From JAYEID01 sp964581885 (GTDB lineage: Bacteria; Patescibacteriota; WWE3; JAUXAW01; JAYEID01): DNA of 27,924 nucleotides. Within the stretch, counting starts at the first letter, position 1. The number at the start of each line of letters is the position of its first letter. Position numbers and translations under genes: made by a program. This document shows positions 19,281 through 26,298 of the stretch, piece by piece. The stretch lies in contig CAZOPS010000006.1 in assembly GCA_964581885.1 (NCBI GenBank), positions 1 through 27,924 on the forward strand, written 5' to 3'. The notes under the pieces were generated by a model that saw only the letters and a program-made list of their open reading frames with translations, was not told where the DNA came from and did no database searches.

Positions 19281-20210
19281 ATGGCTAGTCTTGACAGTTG
19301 GTTGGAAAGTGTATATAGCGTTCAGGCCACTCTTGACGAACTCGATGTTAGTCACGAAGAGCGGCGGGCAGAGGTAGTCAATCAGTTGAATACATTGGTA
19401 TCAAGGGTTCGGAAGAGGGTCAAAGCAGGGGCGACTACAGGAGACCCGGTCCAAGATTACGTGCTGCTGGGTTTCTGGAGGTTCGGTGGTGAGATCTTGG
19501 AGAGGTACCGTGCTTTGGCGGAGCAACTTGCTCAGCACACGGGCGAGTTCGTATTGCAATACGAACTCAAAGAAAAGACCGGTTCAGCGCTTTTCCCGGA
19601 AGTTACCCATAAAGAACACCTTGCTATTGGCGTTTTGCTAGGAGGAGAGCTTCTTTTTCCGGCTGGGGAAATAACTTGCCGCCTTCCTACAGGGCGGTAC
19701 GTGGCAATAAATGGAGACGCGCGCCTTTGGGAGGGTAACTTGAAAGTTTCCCGGCTCTGGGGTTCTGGGAGCACCGTCGGGTGTCCTCGCTCCATAGTGG
19801 TTAACCGCACACAGCTCAGGAGCTTTCCCGGGGATCAGAGTAAGCCCGTTCCAAGGGTGCAGATAGTTGTCGGCGACGAAGAAGTGCGGGATTGGTTCCG
19901 GGAGCGCGGCTCTGATTATGAGGGAATTCTTGAGCACGCGGCAAAACTTCTCGACCACACGATTCCGCTGACGGAAGAAGAGCTTGCGGAGCTCAAGGCC
20001 GAGCGGGAGGCTTGTCTAGCGCAACTTAAGAAGCTCGTAGTGGAGCGTAAGAAGCGTTGGCGAACATTCCTTGAACATGCGGAGTTAGGGATAATGGCTT
20101 CTAGAGAACCTCTCAGAAGGTTCAGAGTTAAAGATGAAGAGGTTCAGGCAATGGTCCGGCGGGCGGTGGATTTGGAAGTAGACCCTGAGGAGATAAGTCT
20201 GGTTGAGTAA
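19281..20210 (+). CDS. uncharacterised protein, 309 aa
   Basis: I do not recognise this protein. It has no signal peptide or membrane segment. The N-terminal third is helical and charged (LDELDVSHEERRAEVVNQLNTLVSRVRKRVK; then EILERYRALAEQLAQHTGEF). The middle (about 115-200) is likely strand-rich with HLAIGVLLGGELLFPAGEITCRLPTGRYVAING. The C-terminal third (about 230-300) is again helical and charged, with a coiled-coil-like ELAELKAEREACLAQLKKLVVERKKRW. It has a clear promoter, a strong SD (AAGGAGG) and its own terminator, so it is a monocistronic unit. GC-rich like the island. Start ATG 19281. Confidence 0.85.
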   Translation: MASLDSWLESVYSVQATLDELDVSHEERRAEVVNQLNTLVSRVRKRVKAGATTGDPVQDYVLLGFWRFGGEILERYRALAEQLAQHTGEFVLQYELKEKTGSALFPEVTHKEHLAIGVLLGGELLFPAGEITCRLPTGRYVAINGDARLWEGNLKVSRLWGSGSTVGCPRSIVVNRTQLRSFPGDQSKPVPRVQIVVGDEEVRDWFRERGSDYEGILEHAAKLLDHTIPLTEEELAELKAEREACLAQLKKLVVERKKRWRTFLEHAELGIMASREPLRRFRVKDEEVQAMVRRAVDLEVDPEEISLVE

Positions 20211-20224
20211 ATAGTTTGTAGTCT

Positions 20225-20259
20225 ATGGGCGTCACCCGAGTGATGCCCATTTTCTTTTT
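20225..20259 (+). terminator. intrinsic terminator after the 19281 gene
   Basis: ATGGGCGTCAC (20225-20235) pairs with GTGATGCCCAT (20240-20250) with one G-U pair, loop ccga, then TTTTCTTTTT. It abuts the 3' end of uppS on the opposite strand. Confidence 0.9.
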
Positions 20260-21026
20260 CAATTCCCACCAAATCTTCTATTTCTATCTGAATAATCAAT
20301 AATTGCAGTGCGAAGCTTTTCGGGGGTGAAGGCGGGGAAGTAGCTGGGTTCAAAGTAAATCTCACTGTAGGCGCACTGCCATGGCATGAGTCCAGAAAGT
20401 CTCTTTTCTCCGGAAGTGCGAATAACCAAGTCCGGGTAGGGGTAGGGTTGCTCTCCGGTATCTAAATAATTTTTGAAGAGGAAATAGGGATATTTGTCTT
20501 GCCATTTGCCAACTTCTTCAGATAGTTTTTCCGCGGTAATTTTTCCTTCTTTTATGTCTTTGACAGCTTTTTTGATAGCACGTAGAATTTCGTCCTGTCC
20601 ACCGTAATCAAGGGCAATATTGAATACGTGTTTGGTATTTTCCTTGGTTTTTTCCACGGCGTCTTCTAATTTTTTTAGTAAGCTCTTGGGTAACCTATCC
20701 TTTCGCCCCAGATGGAAAATCCTGGCCCCGTCTTTTTTTGCTTGTTCCAGATTATCATCAATGGCCTGTTCAAAGATGCTCATTAAGTGTTCCCGCTCTT
20801 TCTCGGAACGTTTCCAGTTTTCAGTGGAGAAACCCCAGAGGGTCATGGTGTGGATGCCAAAATCGCGAGCGGCGCGGATAATTTCTTTACCTGCGTTGGC
20901 CCCGCGTCGGTGACCCTCTATTGCGGGAAGCCCTTTCTCACGAGCCCAACGCCGATTCCCATCGGGTATCACTGCTAAGTGTTTAGGTATTTTTGTGTTC
21001 TCAGGTAGTTTTGGAGTTTCTGCCAT
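20259..21026 (-). CDS. uppS: undecaprenyl diphosphate synthase (cis-prenyltransferase)
   Basis: Adds isopentenyl units in cis to farnesyl diphosphate to build the C55 carrier lipid for peptidoglycan. The 255-residue product has HLAVIPDGNRRWA (catalytic Asp about 22), EGHRRGANAGKEI, TLWGFSTENWKRS and the end motif DLVIRTSGEKRLSGLMPWQCAYSEIYF, with the arginines and Ser-Gly-Glu of the active site. Length is normal. The start ATG at 21026 has a -10-like TAAAAT only 9 nt upstream, so its mRNA is probably leaderless. It is transcribed toward the island's last gene. Confidence 0.96.
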   Translation of the reverse strand: MAETPKLPENTKIPKHLAVIPDGNRRWAREKGLPAIEGHRRGANAGKEIIRAARDFGIHTMTLWGFSTENWKRSEKEREHLMSIFEQAIDDNLEQAKKDGARIFHLGRKDRLPKSLLKKLEDAVEKTKENTKHVFNIALDYGGQDEILRAIKKAVKDIKEGKITAEKLSEEVGKWQDKYPYFLFKNYLDTGEQPYPYPDLVIRTSGEKRLSGLMPWQCAYSEIYFEPSYFPAFTPEKLRTAIIDYSDRNRRFGGN

Positions 21027-21035
21027 TGCTCTAAT

Positions 21036-21065
21036 ATTTTAGTCCTAGAAAGATTTTTTTTGCAA
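21036..21065 (-). promoter_or_regulatory. uppS promoter giving a very short leader
   Basis: On the - strand TTGCAA (21065-21060), an 18-bp spacer and TAAAAT (21041-21036) lie directly before the start codon (21026). The predicted transcript start is 2-4 nt before the ATG. Confidence 0.55.
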
Positions 21066-21093
21066 ATTTTTTATAAATTAAGGTCCGTTTCGA

Positions 21094-21110
21094 TCCCGAC
21101 CTGGTCGGGA
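21094..21110. other. hairpin between uppS and the prenyl synthase gene
   Basis: TCCCGAC-ctg-GTCGGGA is a perfect 7-bp stem, without a T run on the - strand side. It recalls the CCCGATtaATCGGG stem at 8255-8268 and may belong to the same hairpin family. Confidence 0.5.
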
Positions 21111-21180
21111 GAGAAACCAAAAGAGAAGAGGAAACATCCTATTTTGATTTCTCACTTCGTTCGAAAAGGGAAAAGATTAA

Positions 21181-22248
21181 TCAGTGATCCCTTTCCAAGA
21201 TGAAATCAATACCTGCTTTGAGCTGGTCCCTGGCGGGTTGCTGGGAAAGGAAAGCAAGCTCGGTTTGGAAAATAGTGCGTGCTTCTTTTGCGAATTCCTC
21301 GCCCATTGTGCGAGCGTATTCCAGACTTCCGTATTTTTTCATTTGTTCAATAACCCACGTTACTTCTTCAGGTTCTTTTTCCTCGCGGGGTTTATTCATA
21401 ATTGATTGTAATTTTTTGCGCTCTTTATTTTTAATATTACGAAACAAATGCAAAAGCATGAGTGTTATTTTTCCCTCGTAAATATCATTGCCCTTTTGAT
21501 CTTTGAGGCCTCCGAAGGTGCTAGTGATGTCCAAAAGATCGTCGCGGATCTGGAAACAGCGTCCTAATGGTTTAGCGAAACGGTACAGTGCTTCCAGCTG
21601 TTTTTTATTTGTACCGGCAGCAATAGCTCCCAGACGCATTGGTCCGGCAATTGTGTAGGAAACTGTTTTACCGTCGACAATGAATAAGTAGTCCTCATCT
21701 TGTAGGTTCCAAGATTTTTCTTGGTTCCATTTGATTTCAATGCTTTGGCCAATTGCAGTACGGGTGAGGAAAGTATAAAACTCGTCAATTATTTGAAAAG
21801 CTTTCTCGGCTCCTAGGATATCTTTGGTGTCTTTGGCAATTTTCCAGGTTATAAAGTGTAATGCATCGCCTGCATTCACAGCTAATTCTGGTGTGTAGAT
21901 GCGGTGAAGGGCCGGTTTACCTCTCCTTTCCAACGAGTTATCTTCGTAGTCGTCATGGATGAGCATCCAGTCTTCGGAAGTTTGCATTGCCGCGGCAAGT
22001 TTGACTGCTTTTTCTTGCGCGAGTCCCATTGCTTCTGCAGTGAGTATCAAGAGGGTAGGCCGCACGTATTTTCCTTGTCTTTGCGGGTAATCCTTTACCA
22101 TATTCCAGTGTTCTTTTACTTCTTCTTTGTATTTTGCTGGAATGTTTGAGTGGGCAGAAGGAGGCAGAGGGTTGTCGAGATATTTTTTTATTTCGGGCCA
22201 GACTAGTTTTTTCTTTTCTTCGAGGACTGCTTTGAAGTTATGTTTCAT
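21181..22248 (-). CDS. trans-isoprenyl diphosphate synthase (polyprenyl synthetase family)
   Basis: Condenses isopentenyl diphosphate with allylic diphosphates in trans, providing precursors such as farnesyl diphosphate for UppS. The 355-residue product has both Asp-rich motifs: first LIHDDYEDNSLERRGKP (DDxxD at about 99-103), second FQIRDDLLDIT (DDxxD). It also has GKTVSYTIAGP and KGNDIYEGKITL (lysines for diphosphate binding), and GKYVRPTLLIL. Chain length cannot be read with certainty. It lies upstream of uppS in the same direction, 154 bp apart, consistent with a shared pathway. It has its own -10-like site just before the ATG. Confidence 0.93.
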   Translation of the reverse strand: MKHNFKAVLEEKKKLVWPEIKKYLDNPLPPSAHSNIPAKYKEEVKEHWNMVKDYPQRQGKYVRPTLLILTAEAMGLAQEKAVKLAAAMQTSEDWMLIHDDYEDNSLERRGKPALHRIYTPELAVNAGDALHFITWKIAKDTKDILGAEKAFQIIDEFYTFLTRTAIGQSIEIKWNQEKSWNLQDEDYLFIVDGKTVSYTIAGPMRLGAIAAGTNKKQLEALYRFAKPLGRCFQIRDDLLDITSTFGGLKDQKGNDIYEGKITLMLLHLFRNIKNKERKKLQSIMNKPREEKEPEEVTWVIEQMKKYGSLEYARTMGEEFAKEARTIFQTELAFLSQQPARDQLKAGIDFILERDH

Positions 22249-22258
22249 TTGTAGGCGT

Positions 22259-22264
22259 ATTTTA
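22259..22264 (-). promoter_or_regulatory. -10 element of the prenyl synthase gene
   Basis: On the - strand an extended -10, TGCTAAAAT, lies with its 3' end 10 nt before the ATG (22248). The -35 match is weak. The leader would be only a few nt. Confidence 0.45.
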
Positions 22265-22281
22265 GCACACCTTTTAGAGTA

Positions 22282-22446
22282 GCAACCTTTAGGTTGCGCT
22301 CTTTGTTCTTGTAGTTGCAGGGCTTGTCCCTGCTTCTTTGGTTATCGTAGAGACGTAGTACTTGTCACGTGTTCTGACTATACGTGATACCCCGTCTCTA
22401 TAATTTTGTATAGGTATTTTCTTTGTAGCTGCGCGATTAATCGCGC
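22282..22446. repeat. hairpin array between prenyl synthase and aspS
   Basis: GCAACCT-tt-AGGTTGC (22282-22297), GCAGGG-cttgt-CCCTGC (22317-22333), a long stem TAGAGACG/CGTCTCTA (22348-22355 with 22393-22400) holding TCACGT/ACGTGA, and the palindrome GCGCGATTAATCGCGC (22431-22446). Stems are unrelated to each other. No gene; it separates divergent genes, so promoters lie at both edges. Confidence 0.65.
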
Positions 22447-22495
22447 CTCTACATTATACAAAACTCTTTCGGAGCTTTTATATTTGTGGTACATT

Positions 22496-23884
22496 ATGCC
22501 TATGTCCAAAAGGACTTTGGCCCGCAAAACTTTAGAAAAAGTTGGTGAGAAAGTTACCCTCAAGGGTTGGGTAGATAGACGGCGGGATCACGGTGGGGTG
22601 GCTTTTCTTGATCTCCGCGACCGATCGGGGATTGTTCAGATTGTTTGTACGCCTGAACAAATTGAGCCCTTGCGCGATGAATATGTTGTAGAAATTAAGG
22701 GTGAGGTTAAAGAGAGGCCAGAAAACATGGTTAATTCAGATCTCGAGACAGGTACTGTGGAAGTTAAAGCTGCAAAAATTAGGATTTTAGCCAAGTCTGA
22801 AACACCAACCTTTGATATTCACGGAGAAGGTTACGATATAAATGAAAAAAAACGCTTGGAGTACCGTTATTTAGATTTACGCAGGCCGCGGTTAACAGAG
22901 AATTTGCGATTTCGTAGCAAGGCTGTTCAATTTATTCGTAATTACCTTATGGAACGTGATTTTGTGGAGATTGAAACACCGATCCTTTCTAAATCTACAC
23001 CGGAAGGAGCACGGGATTTTTTGGTTCCTTCTCGGTTGCAGCTGGGTAAATTTTATGCTCTTCCCCAAAGCCCTCAGCAATATAAACAGCTTTTGATGGT
23101 AGCAGGTTTTGAACGTTATTTTCAAATTGCGCGATGCTTTCGTGATGAGGATTTACGTGCGGACAGACAGTTAGAGTTTACTCAGCTGGACTTAGAGATA
23201 TCTTTTCCAACTCAGGAGGAAATTTTAAGTTTGACTGAGAATTTGTTTACAAATCTAGTGGAGGAATTAACTGATAAAAAAATTACCCAAAAGCCATTCC
23301 CCTGCTTGAATTACGAGGAGGCAATTGAAAAGTATGGAACAGACGCACCTGATTTGCGTAAGGACAGGAGCGATTCTAGTGAATTAGCATTTTGTTGGGT
23401 AATAAATTTCCCGCTCTTTGAAGAAGATGCTGAGGGAAATCTTGGTCCTTCTCACCACCCGTTTACAGCCCCTCGAGAAGAGGATATACACTTGTTAGAT
23501 TCAGAGCCGCTGAAGGCTCGTTCTTACCAACACGATTTGGTACTAAATGGTCATGAGGTGGGTGGCGGTAGTATTCGGATTACTGATCCCGAGGTCCAGA
23601 CTAAAGTTTTTGAAATTTTGGGTCACAGTCGGGAAGAAATTGAGGAAAAGTTCGGGCATTTACTTGAGGCTTTTAAACATGGTGTTCCACCCCATGGGGG
23701 TATTGCTCCGGGTATTGACCGTCTAATAGCTATTCTCTGTGGTGAAGAAAATATTCGTGAGGTTATGGCTTTTCCAGTTACATCGTCTGGAGAGACAGCG
23801 GTTATGGATGCTCCCAGCAGGGTTGATGAAGAGCAGTTGCGTGAATTAGGAATTAAAATTATAGAGAATGATAATGGTGGCTAA
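22496..23884 (+). CDS. aspS: aspartyl-tRNA synthetase
   Basis: Class II synthetase charging tRNA-Asp, possibly also tRNA-Asn. From ATG 22496 the product is 462 residues. An OB-fold anticodon domain (VTLKGWVDRRRDHGGVAFLDLRDRSGIVQIV) leads to the catalytic core with YRYLDLRRP (motif 1 region), SPQQYKQLLMVAGFERYFQIARCFRDEDLRADRQLEFTQLDLE (motif 2) and GIAPGIDRLIAIL (motif 3). It is shorter than the usual bacterial AspRS of about 590 residues; the GAD insertion domain appears reduced. ATG 22502 is an equally possible start. TATATT at 22479 or TACATT at 22490 may be the -10 of a leaderless transcript. Confidence 0.93.
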   Translation: MPMSKRTLARKTLEKVGEKVTLKGWVDRRRDHGGVAFLDLRDRSGIVQIVCTPEQIEPLRDEYVVEIKGEVKERPENMVNSDLETGTVEVKAAKIRILAKSETPTFDIHGEGYDINEKKRLEYRYLDLRRPRLTENLRFRSKAVQFIRNYLMERDFVEIETPILSKSTPEGARDFLVPSRLQLGKFYALPQSPQQYKQLLMVAGFERYFQIARCFRDEDLRADRQLEFTQLDLEISFPTQEEILSLTENLFTNLVEELTDKKITQKPFPCLNYEEAIEKYGTDAPDLRKDRSDSSELAFCWVINFPLFEEDAEGNLGPSHHPFTAPREEDIHLLDSEPLKARSYQHDLVLNGHEVGGGSIRITDPEVQTKVFEILGHSREEIEEKFGHLLEAFKHGVPPHGGIAPGIDRLIAILCGEENIREVMAFPVTSSGETAVMDAPSRVDEEQLRELGIKIIENDNGG

Positions 23885-23917
23885 TATAATCTTCAGTTAG
23901 GTTCAACCTTTTCCCAA

Positions 23918-24991
23918 ATGGCTAATTTTTTCTTTACAAGAACAAAGAGGCGATTGCGTGCTGCTTTTGCGAAAGCACGCTTTCAAGGTTATCTAGGCGT
24001 TCCTCAGGTACTCAGGGCTGTGGGGGTTGTTTTTCTTCTTGCTTGCACTCTTTTTTCCAGTCCTTCTTCCCTTGTCCGAGGCAGTGAGGTAGAAGACCAG
24101 AAAGCAGGGGAAAACCCCCAGGGATTAGTTGCTGGCGCAAAGGAAGATTCTTCTAAGCCAAGAGAGCCAGAATGGCCTAAATTAGGCGAGGCCCCCCCAG
24201 CGTTTCCAGAAGTTTCCGCAGAAGCTATTTTGGTGCGGGACAGTAAGACAGGAAAAGTTTTGTATGAGAGAAATCCCACCGAAAGAATGGTACCAGCCTC
24301 CCTAGTTAAATTAATGACTGCTTTGGTTAGTTTGGATAAATATTCTTTGGAAGATGAGTTGATTGTTTCTGAAAACTGTCTTTCAGGCTTGGAGGGAAAA
24401 GCTCAAATGGGCTTGCAAGCAGGGGAGAGAGTTAAGGCGGGAACCCTTTTGTACGGACTTTTGTTGCAGTCTGCAGCCGATGCAGCTTGCGTTTTAGCGA
24501 GAAATCCAGAAAGTATGCTTGATGATTCCCGCGCGCCGGAACAACTTTTTATTGAGGAGATGAATCAGAAAGCTTGGGAATTGGGCTTACGTAATACCCA
24601 TTTTCAAAATGTTATTGGTGTAGATGAGGAGGGGCAGTATTCAACTGCAGCAGATCTTTTGCATTTGGCTCAAGTTGCAATGGAAAATCCTGTTTTTAGA
24701 AAAATAGTGGGTACTGGAGAAATTAATTTGCATAATGCTTCTGACCCCCCAACCCGATGGCATTATGTTCAAAATACAAATGAACTGCTTGCACCAGAGC
24801 TAGAAGTTACGGGAGTTAAAACTGGCACTACTGGAGGTGCTGGCGAATGTTTGATTGCTTCTTGGTTGTGGGAAGATCGGGAAGTTTACGCAGTGCTTTT
24901 GGGAAGCGAAAAGGATTTGCGTTTTTCAGAAATGCAAGAAATTATGCAGTGGGTAGATTCCTCATTTGTTACTAATCCTACCCCTCGTTAG
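23918..24991 (+). CDS. D-alanyl-D-alanine carboxypeptidase family (S11), atypical second motif
   Basis: Serine D,D-peptidase that trims the stem peptide of peptidoglycan outside the membrane. The 357-residue product has a basic N-terminus, a hydrophobic segment (about 31-47) as signal or anchor, a Glu/Pro-rich linker (about 55-98) and the S11 domain. PASLVKLMTA gives SxxK (Ser128, Lys131), and GVKTGTTGGAGECLI gives KTG (301-303). The second motif reads SAAD (185-188) where family members usually have SxN (SGND or SAND), so the usual Asn is missing. Activity may be altered. It starts 33 bp after aspS, with TATAAT at 23885 in the gap. Confidence 0.88.
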   Translation: MANFFFTRTKRRLRAAFAKARFQGYLGVPQVLRAVGVVFLLACTLFSSPSSLVRGSEVEDQKAGENPQGLVAGAKEDSSKPREPEWPKLGEAPPAFPEVSAEAILVRDSKTGKVLYERNPTERMVPASLVKLMTALVSLDKYSLEDELIVSENCLSGLEGKAQMGLQAGERVKAGTLLYGLLLQSAADAACVLARNPESMLDDSRAPEQLFIEEMNQKAWELGLRNTHFQNVIGVDEEGQYSTAADLLHLAQVAMENPVFRKIVGTGEINLHNASDPPTRWHYVQNTNELLAPELEVTGVKTGTTGGAGECLIASWLWEDREVYAVLLGSEKDLRFSEMQEIMQWVDSSFVTNPTPR

Positions 24992-24995
24992 TTTC

Positions 24996-26120
24996 TTAGG
25001 ATTCTTGGCTTGTCCATTCTTGAGGTATAGCATTTAAATAAAACACAATTTCCCAGGGTTTTTGATTTTTAACTTCAGCCAAGCCTTTGAGAACATAGAT
25101 AGGTGTTAGATGGTTTTGCGGTTCTTTGGACTCAAAATATGCTAATTGCATACTTTGGATTCTTACCTTTTCGACTAGGGGCGGGGAGGGTTTTTGGTAG
25201 AAACCTACCCCCTGTGGCTTAAGATAAACCAGGGCTGCTTCCCCATTTTCTAATTTTTTCCAAGCTTCGCTGGAGGTTAGTAAAGGGTAGGTTGAACCTT
25301 CGTCTGTTTTTATTTTCCAATTTTGGTATTCAGCTATTGGTACTTGATCAGTGACGGAACCATAGGAGCCTCCGGCAACTAGTAGGGTAGTTAACCCTTG
25401 GTTGGGTGCCGGTCCCAAGACATTATAGCTCTTCCCATCTACATTTATAACTTTAAAAAGATCTACTCGAGTTAGGTGAGCTTGGGAAAGACTTTCTACT
25501 ACGCTGAGATTCCCCTTCTCTATGTGAACAAAAGAAACTTCTCTTTTTGCGCTTTCTAGTGTCTTGTTTCCTAAACTAAGTCGGTTAAGAAAATTTTGGG
25601 CAGTGTTTTCAGCAAGTTGCTTGGTGGGAGCATTGCCCTTTGTAAGTTGCATTTCTAATGTTTCTGGGTCGTAGTTGAGAGTAAAAGCTTGGCTTACTAT
25701 GTTCATGTCTAGTGTTCTTTTTCCTTCTTCCCATCGATATTCTGTGGGAGAGATGGCTTTGGGTTTGGAGGTAAAACCAAGACTTTTTGCTAGGTCTTCC
25801 GCTTGCAACTCTGTAAGTGGCGTGGTTGGGTTTTTTTCTAAGGGAAATACAGGCAGCCGGTCCGGCATTGGAGGTAATCTTCCGGTAGGGGTGTCTGGTT
25901 CATAGTTCCATTTAGATAAGTCAATATCACTCGAGGGTATTTTTGGTATGCTTATTTTTCCAAAAGCAGTTTCTGGAGGCGGTTTTTCGGGAGGAAAAAA
26001 GTGATGGTAAACTCGGACTCCCACATTCCACCCTATTCTACCCACAGTGATAACTGCTAAGAATATTATAAAAGCGGCAACACCGCGCCTTGTAACTTTA
26101 GAAACTTGGCTTAAGCTCAT
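24996..26120 (-). CDS. membrane-anchored extracytoplasmic protein of unknown function
   Basis: I do not recognise the family. The 374-residue product has a short basic cytosolic end, one hydrophobic segment (about 13-32, AAFIIFLAVITVGRIGWNVG) and a large predicted outer part. That part starts with a Pro-rich region (about 42-90) and continues with alternating strand and helix segments, including AQNFLNRLSLGNKTLESAK and TTLLVAGGSYGSVTDQVPIAEYQNW. There are no cysteines or obvious catalytic motifs. It converges with the carboxypeptidase gene, the stops being 4 bp apart, and is divergent from gltX. A TAAGAT -10 with TGC extension lies upstream on the - strand. Confidence 0.85.
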   Translation of the reverse strand: MSLSQVSKVTRRGVAAFIIFLAVITVGRIGWNVGVRVYHHFFPPEKPPPETAFGKISIPKIPSSDIDLSKWNYEPDTPTGRLPPMPDRLPVFPLEKNPTTPLTELQAEDLAKSLGFTSKPKAISPTEYRWEEGKRTLDMNIVSQAFTLNYDPETLEMQLTKGNAPTKQLAENTAQNFLNRLSLGNKTLESAKREVSFVHIEKGNLSVVESLSQAHLTRVDLFKVINVDGKSYNVLGPAPNQGLTTLLVAGGSYGSVTDQVPIAEYQNWKIKTDEGSTYPLLTSSEAWKKLENGEAALVYLKPQGVGFYQKPSPPLVEKVRIQSMQLAYFESKEPQNHLTPIYVLKGLAEVKNQKPWEIVFYLNAIPQEWTSQES

Positions 26121-26233
26121 TGGGGATTCCTGTTGATAATCTTAGCATGAAATCATTAGAACATAAAAGCATTGAAACATAAGAAGAAATTAACCTTCGG
26201 TTGAGATTAGGAGAAATTACGGCTTCGCCGTGA

Positions 26234-26275
26234 AATTACTAATTACTAATTACTAGTTGCCAGCTGCTAACTACT
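26234..26275. repeat. six-copy heptamer repeat upstream of gltX
   Basis: Heptamers aattact (three exact copies), agttgcc, agctgct, aactact follow each other without gaps. A small CGG-cttcg-CCG hairpin precedes them, and repeat-like aacataaaagcattgaaacataa lies at about 26159-26182. Confidence 0.85.
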
Positions 26276-26285
26276 AAAAATAGTT

Positions 26286-26294
26286 TGTTATAAT
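26286..26294 (+). promoter_or_regulatory. extended -10 promoter of gltX
   Basis: TGTTATAAT (26286-26294), a consensus TATAAT with TGn extension, ends 4 nt before ATG 26299 and 13 nt before ATG 26308. The transcript would be leaderless or nearly so. No good -35. Confidence 0.6.
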
Positions 26295-26298
26295 AACT

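Noticed and set aside
20225..20259. Island boundary att site at the terminator next to uppS
   Set aside because: The inverted repeat with its T run is fully explained as an intrinsic terminator; no matching direct repeat was seen at the left edge.
22282..22446. CRISPR array
   Set aside because: The palindromic units have unrelated sequences and no constant repeat with regular spacers; no cas genes are present.
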